Source: Rickettsia endosymbiont of Diachasma alloeum
Lineage (GTDB): Bacteria; Pseudomonadota; Alphaproteobacteria; Rickettsiales; Rickettsiaceae
Direction of reading: 5' to 3'
Length of the DNA: 7,142 nucleotides
Assembly (NCBI GenBank): GCA_020404485.1
Contig: DYDT01000116.1
Span: 1 to 7,142 of the forward strand
Below are positions 1 through 6,016 of this stretch, piece by piece; positions within the stretch are counted from its first letter, which is position 1, and each line of letters starts with the position of its first letter. The position numbers were made by a program, and so were the translations under genes. The notes under the pieces are model-generated. The model saw nothing but the letters and a program-made list of their open reading frames with translations, searched no databases and was not told the origin of the DNA.

Positions 1-26
1 CGTAAATCTTGACTATAGGCTCTCAT
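1..26 (-). CDS. IS630-type transposase, N-terminal fragment cut by window edge (tentative)
   Basis: Read on the minus strand from an ATG at 26-24, the sequence gives MRAYSQDL followed by CG, which can only be Arg, and then leaves the window. The string (M)xAYSxDLR is the usual beginning of IS630/Tc1-mariner-type transposases, just ahead of their N-terminal helix-turn-helix. An AAGG lies upstream on the minus strand (plus positions 37-40), about ten bases before the ATG, which is a usable but distant ribosome site. Only nine codons are visible, so the family call rests on a short motif and could be chance. If right, an insertion sequence end should lie somewhere between about 40 and 130, next to the yajC promoter region; I could not identify its terminal repeat. 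Confidence 0.45.
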
Positions 27-213
27 CTGCTTTATGCCTTTATATATTTGTATATTATAATATACATCAACAATGTTGTGCATGTTAATATATATTTCCT
101 TTCCGTGTTAGCTATATATTGAAGAACATAATATTTTACCCTTGCATTAAAGCGATTAGGAAGCTATTTTTATTTTATTGAATTTTTTATAAATAACTTA
201 AAGGAAATAATTT
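27..213. other. Upstream region of yajC, no gene seen
   Basis: This AT-rich stretch lies between the putative left-edge transposase start and yajC. It should contain the end of that insertion sequence and the promoter of the yajC-secD group. A TATAAT at 56-61 has no acceptable -35 partner at the usual distance. TTGCAT at 142-147 followed by TATTTT at 165-170, exactly 17 bases apart, is the best-spaced promoter candidate, but both hexamers match the consensus only partly. A good ribosome site, AAGGAA at 201-206, sits seven bases before the yajC ATG. No RNA gene is apparent. Confidence 0.5.
142..170 (+). promoter_or_regulatory. Candidate sigma-70-type promoter for yajC-secD
   Basis: TTGCAT (142-147) and TATTTT (165-170) are separated by 17 bases and lie about 44 bases upstream of the yajC start. 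The matches to TTGACA and TATAAT are partial (three and four of six), and such AT-rich hexamers are common by chance here, so this is a weak prediction. Confidence 0.25.
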
Positions 214-654
214 ATGTCGACAAACGGGCACGACAGTACTGCAAATAATAATGATACAATAGAAATACAAGAAACTGAAGTTGTACCTGTAGAGACTACG
301 AATTCTTTACAATCGGGATTAACAAGCTTAATACCGATGGTTTTAATTTTTGCTGTTTTTTATTTCTTACTATTACGTCCGCAAGAAAAACGTCGTAAAG
401 AGAGAGAAAAGCTAGTAAGTGAAGTTAAAAAGGGTGAAGAAGTTCTAACAAATAGTGGTATTTACGGGATCGTTACTAAAGTTAGCGAAAGCGAACCTAA
501 TATTGAAGTTGAGATAGCAAAAGATGTACGTATTAAAGTTTTAAAAAGTGCTATTGTTGATATAACTAGCCGTTCTAAAGATGTAGCAGTTAAAAAGGAA
601 GATAATAAAAATAACAAAAAAGATAAGAAGGTAAGTGGTGCAAAATCTTCCTAA
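214..654 (+). CDS. yajC: YajC, Sec translocase accessory subunit
   Basis: YajC is a small single-pass inner membrane protein that associates with SecD and SecF at the SecYEG translocon. The 146-residue product has a hydrophilic, acidic, Asn/Thr-rich N-terminus (about 1-33) and one strong membrane helix (about 36-54). Right after the helix comes the family hallmark LRPQ (54-57) with a basic run, then the KKGEEVLTNSGIYGIV region (72-87) typical of YajC. The tail after residue 120 is very Lys/Asp/Asn-rich and probably disordered. At 146 residues it is longer than the roughly 110-residue E. coli protein; the extra length is in the N-terminal leader and the charged tail. The ATG is supported by AAGGAA seven bases upstream. 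The end of the gene overlaps secD, implying coupled translation. No secF is visible nearby. Confidence 0.95.
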   Translation: MSTNGHDSTANNNDTIEIQETEVVPVETTNSLQSGLTSLIPMVLIFAVFYFLLLRPQEKRRKEREKLVSEVKKGEEVLTNSGIYGIVTKVSESEPNIEVEIAKDVRIKVLKSAIVDITSRSKDVAVKKEDNKNNKKDKKVSGAKSS

Positions 655-2182
655 GTGGAAAATTTTCCTTTCAATTATATGTACGATTTTTGCAGTTATT
701 TATGCTTTACCAAATTTTACACAGGTAAAGTCCAAATATCTGCCTCATGATTCAGTGAATTTAGGGCTTGACCTTAGGGGCGGAGCACATTTATTACTTG
801 ATGTTGATTTCGATACTTATCTTAATGACACTATGGAAAATTTAGCCGATACTTTACGTAAAAGCTTTCGTGAAGATAAAATCGGTTATAAAAACCTGTT
901 AGTTAAGCAAAATAATATTCAACTAGAGCTGAGATCGCAGGACGAATTAAAGCCGTTAAAAAGAATAATTAGCAAAATTGATCCTGAGATTAATGTTGAA
1001 GCAAATGACAATAGAATAAAGCTTTCCTATAGCGAATCTAGATTAAGTGAGCTACTTAATAAAGTAGTCGATCAATCTATTGAGATTGTCAGAATGCGGG
1101 TTGATAGTACCGGTACTAAAGAGCCTATATTGCAAAAACAAGGTGATAGGCATATATTATTACAAGTTCCAGGGGAAGAAAATCCAACTTATTTAAAAAA
1201 TATTTTAGGTAAAACTGCTAAGCTAACCTTTCATTTAGTTGATGAAAATGCCAATGTTGAAGAAGCGGTAAAAGGGCATGTGCCTATGGGTTCAATGCTT
1301 GTTCAAGGAGATAGAATTGGTTATTTAGTTGTAAAGAAAAAAGCTATTTTAGGTGGCGATTCATTAACAACTGCCGCTGCATCTTTTGATCAGAATTCAC
1401 AAGCAGTTGTATCATTTTCCTTTAATAGTTTGGGTAGTAAATTATTTGGTGAAATTACCAAAAATAATGTGGGAAAGAACCTTGCTATAGTTTTAGATAA
1501 TAAGCTACTTAGTGCTCCGACAATAAATCAACCAATTATGGGCGGTAGTGGTATAATCTCAGGTGATTTTACTGTTGAATCGGCAAATGAACTTGCATTA
1601 TTGCTTCGTGCTGGCTCGCTGCCTGCACCGCTTAAGATTATCGAAGAGAGAAGTATAGGACCAAATCTTGGGGCTGATTCTATAGAATCAGGAAAAAAAG
1701 CAGGGATAATTGGTTTTGCAGCAGTTTGTATATTTATGGTATGGTCTTATGGCTTACTTGGTTTATTTGCAAATATAGCTTTAAGCCTTGCTATGCTATA
1801 TGTTTTAGCATTATTGTCGCTTTTCCAAGCTACCTTAACTCTGCCAGGGATTGCTGGAATAATACTTACTATGGGTATGGCTGTTGATGCTAATGTATTG
1901 ATTTACGAGCGAATACAAGAAGAGCTGAATAAAGGAACTTCCAATCTTTATGCTATTAAAACTGGTTTTGAGTCAGCTTTTGCTACTATTTTAGATTCTA
2001 ACCTTACTACTTTGATTGTTGCTTTTCTGCTTTATATATTCGGAGTTGGAGCAATAAAAGGATTTGCTGTGGCATTAACAATTGGGATTATATCATCAAT
2101 GTTTTCAGCAATTATTATTACTAAATTACTAATAGATATTTGGGTAAAATATTTTAAACCTAAAAAACTAGGTCTTGTATAA
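638..2182 (+). CDS. secD: SecD, protein translocase subunit
   Basis: SecD forms, with SecF, the membrane subcomplex that uses the proton gradient to help pull preproteins out of SecYEG. The 514-residue product has an N-terminal membrane helix (about 8-27) and the conserved LGLDLRGGAHLLL motif (about 43-54). A large periplasmic region follows, containing RMRVDSTGTKEP and LLQVPGEE. The C-terminal membrane domain is preceded by RAGSLPAPLKIIEERSIGPNLG. The GMAVDANVLIYERIQEE motif holds the membrane Asp (about residue 417) implicated in proton use, and further helices run to the end. Two adjacent GTG codons, 635 and 638, could start it. I prefer 638 because AGAAGG (626-631) is then six bases away rather than three, giving MQNLPKWKI. 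The start overlaps the yajC end by 17 bases. Length fits a SecD without a fused SecF. Confidence 0.96.
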   Translation: MQNLPKWKIFLSIICTIFAVIYALPNFTQVKSKYLPHDSVNLGLDLRGGAHLLLDVDFDTYLNDTMENLADTLRKSFREDKIGYKNLLVKQNNIQLELRSQDELKPLKRIISKIDPEINVEANDNRIKLSYSESRLSELLNKVVDQSIEIVRMRVDSTGTKEPILQKQGDRHILLQVPGEENPTYLKNILGKTAKLTFHLVDENANVEEAVKGHVPMGSMLVQGDRIGYLVVKKKAILGGDSLTTAAASFDQNSQAVVSFSFNSLGSKLFGEITKNNVGKNLAIVLDNKLLSAPTINQPIMGGSGIISGDFTVESANELALLLRAGSLPAPLKIIEERSIGPNLGADSIESGKKAGIIGFAAVCIFMVWSYGLLGLFANIALSLAMLYVLALLSLFQATLTLPGIAGIILTMGMAVDANVLIYERIQEELNKGTSNLYAIKTGFESAFATILDSNLTTLIVAFLLYIFGVGAIKGFAVALTIGIISSMFSAIIITKLLIDIWVKYFKPKKLGLV

Positions 2183-2200
2183 GATTTAAGGATATAAAAA

Positions 2201-2815
2201 ATGCAATCAAATGTTATAAAAATTATTATTGGAGTTAGTCTATTAATAGGCGTTGGAGCATTATATTTATTATTATCTTTAAAGACTCCTGATAAACCTC
2301 TTGCCGGTCAGGTAAATATTTATGAAGATAACGCAGAAATCGGTGGTGACTTTGAATTAATAGATCAAAATGGTGAACTATTTAACAGTGATGAATTAAA
2401 GGATAAATTAAGCCTTATATATTTTGGATTTACTAGCTGTCCTGATATATGCCCAACTTCTTTAAATAAAATAACAAAAGCAGTGGAAATTTTAAGCGAA
2501 AATAAGATAGATATAGTACCGGTTTTTATTACTATTGATTCAAGCCGTGATACTCCAGCAGTATTAAAAGAATATTTAAAACATTTTCATCCTAAATTTA
2601 TTGGACTTACAGGTAATGAGAAGCAAATAAGGGAAGTAGCAGATAAGTTTAAGGTTTATTATGCTAAGGTTGCTAGTGAAAGTGATAATAACCAAGATTA
2701 TATATTAGATCATTCTTCTTTTACTTATTTAATGGATAAAAATGGAAAATATTTAAAGCATTTTTATTTAGACTCTGCTCCTAAAGAAATTATGGAATTT
2801 TTAAAAAGTAACTGA
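2201..2815 (+). CDS. Sco1/SenC/PrrC family copper-binding thioredoxin-fold protein
   Basis: Sco proteins are membrane-anchored periplasmic thioredoxin-fold proteins that deliver copper to, or keep reduced, the CuA site of cytochrome c oxidase. The 204-residue product has an N-terminal membrane anchor (about 6-26) and the metal motif [12 protein letters not shown] with Cys80 and Cys84. It also has the family signature TIDSSRDTP (111-119) and a later His171 in [11 protein letters not shown], completing the usual Cys-Cys-His copper site. The ATG is preceded by AAGGA (2188-2192) at eight bases. It lies 18 bases after secD and its stop overlaps the ccmD start by one base (TGATG). It therefore reads as the first member of a respiratory cytochrome assembly group, perhaps co-transcribed with yajC-secD. 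Rickettsia annotations often name it SCO2-like. All key residues are present. Confidence 0.95.
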   Translation: MQSNVIKIIIGVSLLIGVGALYLLLSLKTPDKPLAGQVNIYEDNAEIGGDFELIDQNGELFNSDELKDKLSLIYFGFTSCPDICPTSLNKITKAVEILSENKIDIVPVFITIDSSRDTPAVLKEYLKHFHPKFIGLTGNEKQIREVADKFKVYYAKVASESDNNQDYILDHSSFTYLMDKNGKYLKHFYLDSAPKEIMEFLKSN

Positions 2816-2940
2816 TGAATAATTATTTACTGGTAGCATATATATTTACCTTTTTAAGTTTGGGAGTATTGTTAGTTAGTAGCTTTACAAGTTATAAGAA
2901 AGAGAAAAAAAATATTGATGCAAAAAGGAGCACAAAATAG
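2815..2940 (+). CDS. ccmD: CcmD-like heme exporter accessory protein (41 aa)
   Basis: This small gene is below usual ORF length cut-offs. It encodes a 41-residue peptide beginning [13 protein letters not shown], with one membrane helix (about 4-24) and a basic, Lys-rich tail ([16 protein letters not shown]). That matches CcmD: a tiny single-pass protein with an N-terminal aromatic/AY motif, one helix and a cationic cytoplasmic end. CcmD helps release heme-loaded CcmE from the CcmABC transporter during cytochrome c maturation. Context agrees: its ATG overlaps the sco stop by one base, and its 3' end overlaps ccmE by 23 bases, the usual ccmD-ccmE order. No strong ribosome site is visible, so translation is probably coupled to sco. 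CcmD sequences are poorly conserved, so the call rests on topology plus position. Confidence 0.75.
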   Translation: MNNYLLVAYIFTFLSLGVLLVSSFTSYKKEKKNIDAKRSTK

Positions 2941-3307
2941 GTTAATAACTATCATTATTTGCTTTTGTTCAGCAGTAATCGGAGTTAGTATAATACTTTA
3001 TAATTTAGAAAAAAGTATAGTATTTTTCGTGCCGCCATCAAAGATTAATGAAGTAGAGCAGGGGAAAGAGCTAAGAGTTGGCGGGCTAGTTAAAGAAGAT
3101 TCAATAAATAAAATTGCGGCTAATAAAATAAGTTTTGTTATTACGGATAATATTAAAGATTTAGAAATATTATATCAAGGGGTGTTACCTGCTTTGTTTA
3201 GAGAGGGGCAAGGAATCATTGCTATTGGTAAACTATCAGACGACAAGTTTATAGCAAGGGAGTTGCTAGCAAAGCATGATGAGAATTATCGACCTCCGAA
3301 TACTTAG
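2918..3307 (+). CDS. ccmE: CcmE, periplasmic heme chaperone for cytochrome c maturation
   Basis: CcmE covalently binds heme delivered by CcmABC(D) and passes it to the CcmFH ligase that attaches it to apocytochrome c. The 129-residue product has an N-terminal membrane anchor (about 9-28) followed by a beta-rich soluble domain containing [32 protein letters not shown] and [14 protein letters not shown]. His120 within HDENY is the heme-attaching residue and Tyr124 the companion aromatic. It is somewhat shorter than the roughly 150-residue proteins of free-living bacteria, mainly in the C-terminal tail after the heme motif. A TTG at 2915 directly precedes the ATG at 2918; I choose the ATG. The gene overlaps ccmD by 23 bases, and no strong Shine-Dalgarno is seen, so translation is probably coupled. 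A palindromic element follows the stop codon directly. Confidence 0.95.
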   Translation: MQKGAQNRLITIIICFCSAVIGVSIILYNLEKSIVFFVPPSKINEVEQGKELRVGGLVKEDSINKIAANKISFVITDNIKDLEILYQGVLPALFREGQGIIAIGKLSDDKFIARELLAKHDENYRPPNT

Positions 3308-3310
3308 ATA

Positions 3311-3414
3311 GAACTTGAAAATTGGCTACGTTGTTTTTCATTTTTAATCCGCTACTATATTAAGTATACGCTGCGGTTAAAAATATCAAAACGCCTTGCT
3401 CTTTTCCAAGTTGA
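3311..3414. repeat. Rickettsia palindromic element-like inverted repeat, about 104 bp
   Basis: The two halves fold back on each other around a centre near 3361. TTTTTAATCCGC (3341-3352) pairs with GCGGTTAAAAA (3373-3383). AACTTGAAAA (3312-3321) pairs approximately with TTTTCCAAGTT (3402-3412), and the segments between also pair with interruptions. Size and imperfect full-length symmetry match the Rickettsia palindromic elements scattered through these genomes. I cannot assign a subfamily by eye. It begins only three bases after the ccmE stop, so a transcript would carry a long hairpin there. It may slow or end transcription, but it lacks the G+C-rich stem plus U-run of a classic terminator. 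Confidence 0.7.
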
Positions 3415-3425
3415 TCTTCGTATTA

Positions 3426-3451
3426 AAGTGTTTGCTGTGCGTAGCACACTT
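3426..3451. repeat. Short stem-loop upstream of ppa
   Basis: AAGTGT (3426-3431) pairs with ACACTT (3446-3451), and GCT (3434-3436) pairs with AGC (3443-3445). A two-base bulge separates the two stem parts and the loop is six bases. It lies between the larger palindrome and the second small hairpin. It may be a relic of another palindromic element or a structured part of the ppa leader. Confidence 0.5.
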
Positions 3452-3452
3452 G

Positions 3453-3486
3453 TTGTCATCTAGTCGGCTTGTCTATAGGATGACAA
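3453..3486. repeat. Inverted repeat just upstream of ppa
   Basis: TTGTCATC (3453-3460) is perfectly complementary to GATGACAA (3479-3486) across an 18-base loop. The TGTCATC/GATGACA termini resemble the ends of the palindrome found after ppa. It ends 36 bases before the ppa ATG, so it overlaps wherever the ppa promoter or leader must be. No T-run follows that would mark it as a terminator. Confidence 0.55.
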
Positions 3487-3522
3487 AATTATACCCACAA
3501 CCAACAAAAAACAAAAAAAAAC

Positions 3523-4047
3523 ATGTTTATAGATAAAATTAAAGCAAAAGCAAATAACGACGAAATAAATGTAATCATTGAAATACCGATGAATAGCGGT
3601 CCGATTAAGTATGAATTCGATAAAGAATCGGGAGCGGTTTTTGTTGATCGTTTCATGCAAACCACGATGAGTTATCCATGTAATTACGGCTTTATTCCGC
3701 ATACTCTTTCTAATGATGGCGATCCGGTAGATGTGCTTGTTGTATCGCATCATCCAGTAGTGCCTGGTTCAGTAATTAAGTGCCGAGCTGTTGGAGTGCT
3801 CATGATGGAAGATGAATCCGGATTTGATGAGAAAATTATTGCAGTACCAACCTCTAAGCTTGATATTACCTTTGATCATATCAAAGACTTAGATGATGTA
3901 TGTGAGATGCTTAAAAAACGTATAGTTCATTTCTTTGAGCATTATAAAGATCTAGAAAAAGGTAAATGGGTTAAAGTTACCGGCTGGGAAAACAAAGCCA
4001 AAGCTGATAGCCTTATAGAGGAAGGGATAAAAAGGATTAAAGGTTAG
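3523..4047 (+). CDS. ppa: Inorganic pyrophosphatase, family I
   Basis: This soluble cytoplasmic Mg-dependent enzyme hydrolyses pyrophosphate to two phosphates, pulling nucleic acid, aminoacyl-tRNA and other syntheses forward. The product is 174 residues, the normal bacterial family I length. The signature DGDPVDV holds Asp65, Asp67 and Asp70. The other active-site residues fall at the same positions as in the E. coli enzyme: Glu20, Lys29, Glu31, Arg43, Tyr51, Tyr55, Asp97, Asp102, Lys104, Tyr141 and Lys142. Nothing essential is missing, so it should be active. The ATG at 3523 has an A-rich upstream stretch (CAAAAAAAAAC) but no recognisable Shine-Dalgarno. It stands alone between two repeat-filled gaps, so it is probably transcribed from its own promoter within 3415-3520, which I could not define. 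Confidence 0.97.
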   Translation: MFIDKIKAKANNDEINVIIEIPMNSGPIKYEFDKESGAVFVDRFMQTTMSYPCNYGFIPHTLSNDGDPVDVLVVSHHPVVPGSVIKCRAVGVLMMEDESGFDEKIIAVPTSKLDITFDHIKDLDDVCEMLKKRIVHFFEHYKDLEKGKWVKVTGWENKAKADSLIEEGIKRIKG

Positions 4048-4050
4048 TTT

Positions 4051-4325
4051 TATGTCATTCCTTGCCAAGTGCATGGGTGTCATCTCGTGGCGGCATTGTT
4101 GCGTGGTTCCGATGTCATTCTGTTGATCGCAGGAATCCAGGAAAAAAAGCATAAATACAGCAAATTTTTAAAATTAAAAGCTTAGGTTATCGCGCTTTGT
4201 ACTAGATTCCTGCGATCAACGGAATGACATATAGGACATTTTTCGATCCACGCAACAATACCGCCAGGGGATGATAGGAGAAAAATCGATCCATACGGGC
4301 AACATCTTTTCTCAATGACGTTGCT
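4051..4325. repeat. Large nested imperfect palindrome filling the ppa-murJ gap
   Basis: The gap is organised as a long inverted repeat centred near 4171. The core arms are 4112-4140 and 4202-4230, matching at 27 of 29 positions. Outside them, 4088-4106 and 4248-4266 match at 18 of 19. Further out, CATCTCGTGG (4081-4090) resembles the complement of 4264-4273, and GTCATTCC near 4054 faces AATGAC near 4314. The arms are unequal because the right side carries extra DNA. The 61-base centre (4141-4201) is AT-rich. The GTCATTC...CGCAGGAATCC core is the style of Rickettsia intergenic palindromic repeats. A transcript would form a very stable hairpin that could act as a terminator, an RNase III target or a barrier between ppa and murJ. 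No coding potential is evident. Confidence 0.85.
4225..4304. repeat. Imperfect tandem duplication within the right palindrome arm
   Basis: The segment 4225-4258 (TGACATATAGGAC, then TTTTCGATCCACG and CAACAA) resembles 4271-4304 (ATGATAGGAG, then AAAATCGATCCATACG and GCAACAT). Both share ATAGGA and TCGATCCA followed shortly by GCAACA. This duplication explains why the right arm is longer than the left. The second copy is itself bounded by GAGAAAA (4278-4284) and TTTTCTC (4307-4313), which can pair as a small hairpin. Confidence 0.5.
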
Positions 4326-4351
4326 TATGAAAACAATAAAATTATAAACTA

Positions 4352-6016
4352 GTGACATTAAACTTCTTGAAAACGTCTGCTAATAAAGAGGAATTTGCAG
4401 AAAACACTTTACCTCGCACCACAGCGTACAAGTTAGTACGTGAGGATGCGAGTCTAGGCTCGACGCCCAAATTACCATTAGAAGCAAGTTATACAGGAAG
4501 TCGATTATTTCGTTCTGGAATCGTAGTAGCATTTTTCACATTAATTTCTCGCATATTTGGGCTTGTGCGTGAACAATTTATTGCATCATTATTCGGCTCC
4601 ACAACTATGGGCGATAGTATTAATGTTGCTTTTAAACTACCAAATCTATTTAGAAGAATTTTTGCCGAGGGAGCATTATCAAACGTCTTTATCCCTATTT
4701 ATAATGAAAAAATGCTGATTTCTAAGAAAGCAGCTGGCAGATTTTCTGGTGAGGTCTTTACACTTTTACTACTCTCATTAATAGTTATAATAGTATTGAT
4801 GCAAATATTTATGCCGCAATTAATGCTATTTATAGCTCCTGGTTTTCACGGTAAAAAAGAGAAGTTTGAGCTCACAGTATTTCTATGTCGAATCACTATA
4901 CCTTACTTAATATTTGTATCACTCACAGCTTTATTAGGTGGGATTTTAAACTCAGTAAAACGCTTTGCTGCTTTTGCTTTTTCACCTGTTATCTTAAGCG
5001 TATGTGTAATACTCTGTACTTTAATGTTGGATAATTATACAGAGTCTACCATTTCAATTAGCTTATCTCTAATAATTGCTGGAATATTACAAGTCTCTTT
5101 TATGTTCGTTTGCGTTAAAAGAGCGAATTTAAGCTTTCCATTTATTTTTAAGCCAAATGATCCGGATGTAAAAAAGCTTTTAATTAATATGGGACCGGCA
5201 ACCATTAGCTCAGGCGTACAGCAATTAAACCTGTTTATCTCTCAATCTATTGCTAGCTTTATTGAGGGAGCTATATCCATACTATCATATGCTGACCGAA
5301 TATATCAATTTCCTTTATCAATAATAGGCACTAGCTTTTCAACTATTTTATTGCCTGAATTATCAAAAATATATAAATCAAATGATATAGTAGCTGCAAC
5401 GAAAGTACAGAATAATGCAATTAGAATGGGGTTATTTTTGTCGCTTCCTGCAACTTTTGGAATTATAATTTTATCGCATCCTATCATTAACGTGATTTAC
5501 GAAAGAGGCGTTTTTACTTCCCTTGATACTACAAATACCGCTGAGGCTATTTCTGCGTTTGCTTTAGGGCTGCCTGCTTTTATTTTGGCAAAAATTCTAA
5601 CCCCCATTTTTTATGCTAATAGTGATACTAAAACACCTTTAAAAATAACTCTATTTTCAATAATAATTAATACCAGTATGAATTTATTATTAATGGATTC
5701 TTTAAAGCATATCGGTATTGCGGTTGGTACTTCTATTGCAGCTTGGTATAATTTAGGTTTATTATATAGCTATACTAAAAAGCAGAATATGCTACATATA
5801 GAGCAAGATATAAAATCTTTTTGTGGTAAAGTTTTAGTATGTTGCCTAATTATGTCTATTATGATTGGATCAATAAAACACTATAGTGTGGAATATTTTT
5901 ATTCAAAATATTTACTAATTAGAGTTTGTGCATTAGGAGGTACTATTTCAATTGGCATTATAGTCTTTTTTGGTGTAGCTTATTTATTAAAAGTAGTTAA
6001 GCATGTTAGAAAGTAG
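4352..6016 (+). CDS. murJ: MurJ (MviN) lipid II flippase with in-frame RPE1 insert
   Basis: MurJ moves lipid II, the undecaprenyl-linked peptidoglycan precursor, across the inner membrane. The 554-residue product is a MOP-superfamily membrane protein with about 14 helices from residue 53 onward. The family motifs are SRIFGLVREQ and FKLPNLFRRIFAEGA. Arg67, Arg73, Asp88 and Arg101 correspond to E. coli Arg18, Arg24, Asp39 and Arg52, all shifted by 49. The shift is explained by an RPE1-type segment at residues 4-49; without it the length is the usual roughly 505. The start is GTG 4352: an in-frame stop lies at 4337-4339, the only other early start codon is TTG 4367, and the first in-frame ATG is Met86, beyond the first helix. 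No Shine-Dalgarno is seen. The 3' end overlaps the next gene by 14 bases. The body shows no frameshift or missing core residue. Confidence 0.95.
   Translation: MTLNFLKTSANKEEFAENTLPRTTAYKLVREDASLGSTPKLPLEASYTGSRLFRSGIVVAFFTLISRIFGLVREQFIASLFGSTTMGDSINVAFKLPNLFRRIFAEGALSNVFIPIYNEKMLISKKAAGRFSGEVFTLLLLSLIVIIVLMQIFMPQLMLFIAPGFHGKKEKFELTVFLCRITIPYLIFVSLTALLGGILNSVKRFAAFAFSPVILSVCVILCTLMLDNYTESTISISLSLIIAGILQVSFMFVCVKRANLSFPFIFKPNDPDVKKLLINMGPATISSGVQQLNLFISQSIASFIEGAISILSYADRIYQFPLSIIGTSFSTILLPELSKIYKSNDIVAATKVQNNAIRMGLFLSLPATFGIIILSHPIINVIYERGVFTSLDTTNTAEAISAFALGLPAFILAKILTPIFYANSDTKTPLKITLFSIIINTSMNLLLMDSLKHIGIAVGTSIAAWYNLGLLYSYTKKQNMLHIEQDIKSFCGKVLVCCLIMSIMIGSIKHYSVEYFYSKYLLIRVCALGGTISIGIIVFFGVAYLLKVVKHVRK
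4361..4498 (+). mobile_element. RPE1-type palindromic element inserted in frame in murJ
   Basis: Residues 4-49 of MurJ read in the manner of the protein form of Rickettsia palindromic element 1: a KEEF motif, then TTAYKLVREDAS, then KLPLEASYT. The segment is absent from the conserved MurJ fold and has no membrane character. At DNA level it is partly self-complementary: CGAG near 4449 faces CTCG near 4459, GCGTAC (4423-4428) faces GTACGTG (4435-4441), and the outer parts pair approximately. The boundaries are estimates from the protein alignment I remember for the family, good to within a few codons. The reading frame is open throughout, so the element adds about 46 residues at the cytoplasmic N-terminus. 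Confidence 0.85.

Noticed and set aside
9..37. TTGACT at 9-14 with TTATGC at 32-37 as a rightward promoter
   Set aside because: The -35 is good but the -10 is poor, it falls within the putative transposase start, and it lies far from yajC.
3460..3753. Minus-strand open frame of 97 codons overlapping the ppa start
   Set aside because: It lies antisense to the conserved 5' part of ppa and across the upstream hairpin, and its product resembles no family. It is a shadow of ppa.
3952..4152. Minus-strand open frame of 66 codons across the ppa end and the palindrome
   Set aside because: Half is antisense to ppa and half is repeat DNA, with no protein-like pattern.
4051..4325. CRISPR array or tRNA gene within the repeat-rich gap
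   Set aside because: There are no regularly spaced direct repeats and no cloverleaf. The structure is a single nested inverted repeat with a partial duplication.
4327..4347. ATG at 4327 as an alternative murJ start
   Set aside because: It opens a six-codon frame (MKTIKL) that ends at TAA 4345-4347 and is out of frame with murJ.
5305..5487. Minus-strand open frame of 60 codons inside murJ
   Set aside because: It is fully antisense to conserved MurJ coding sequence, with no ribosome site or recognisable product.
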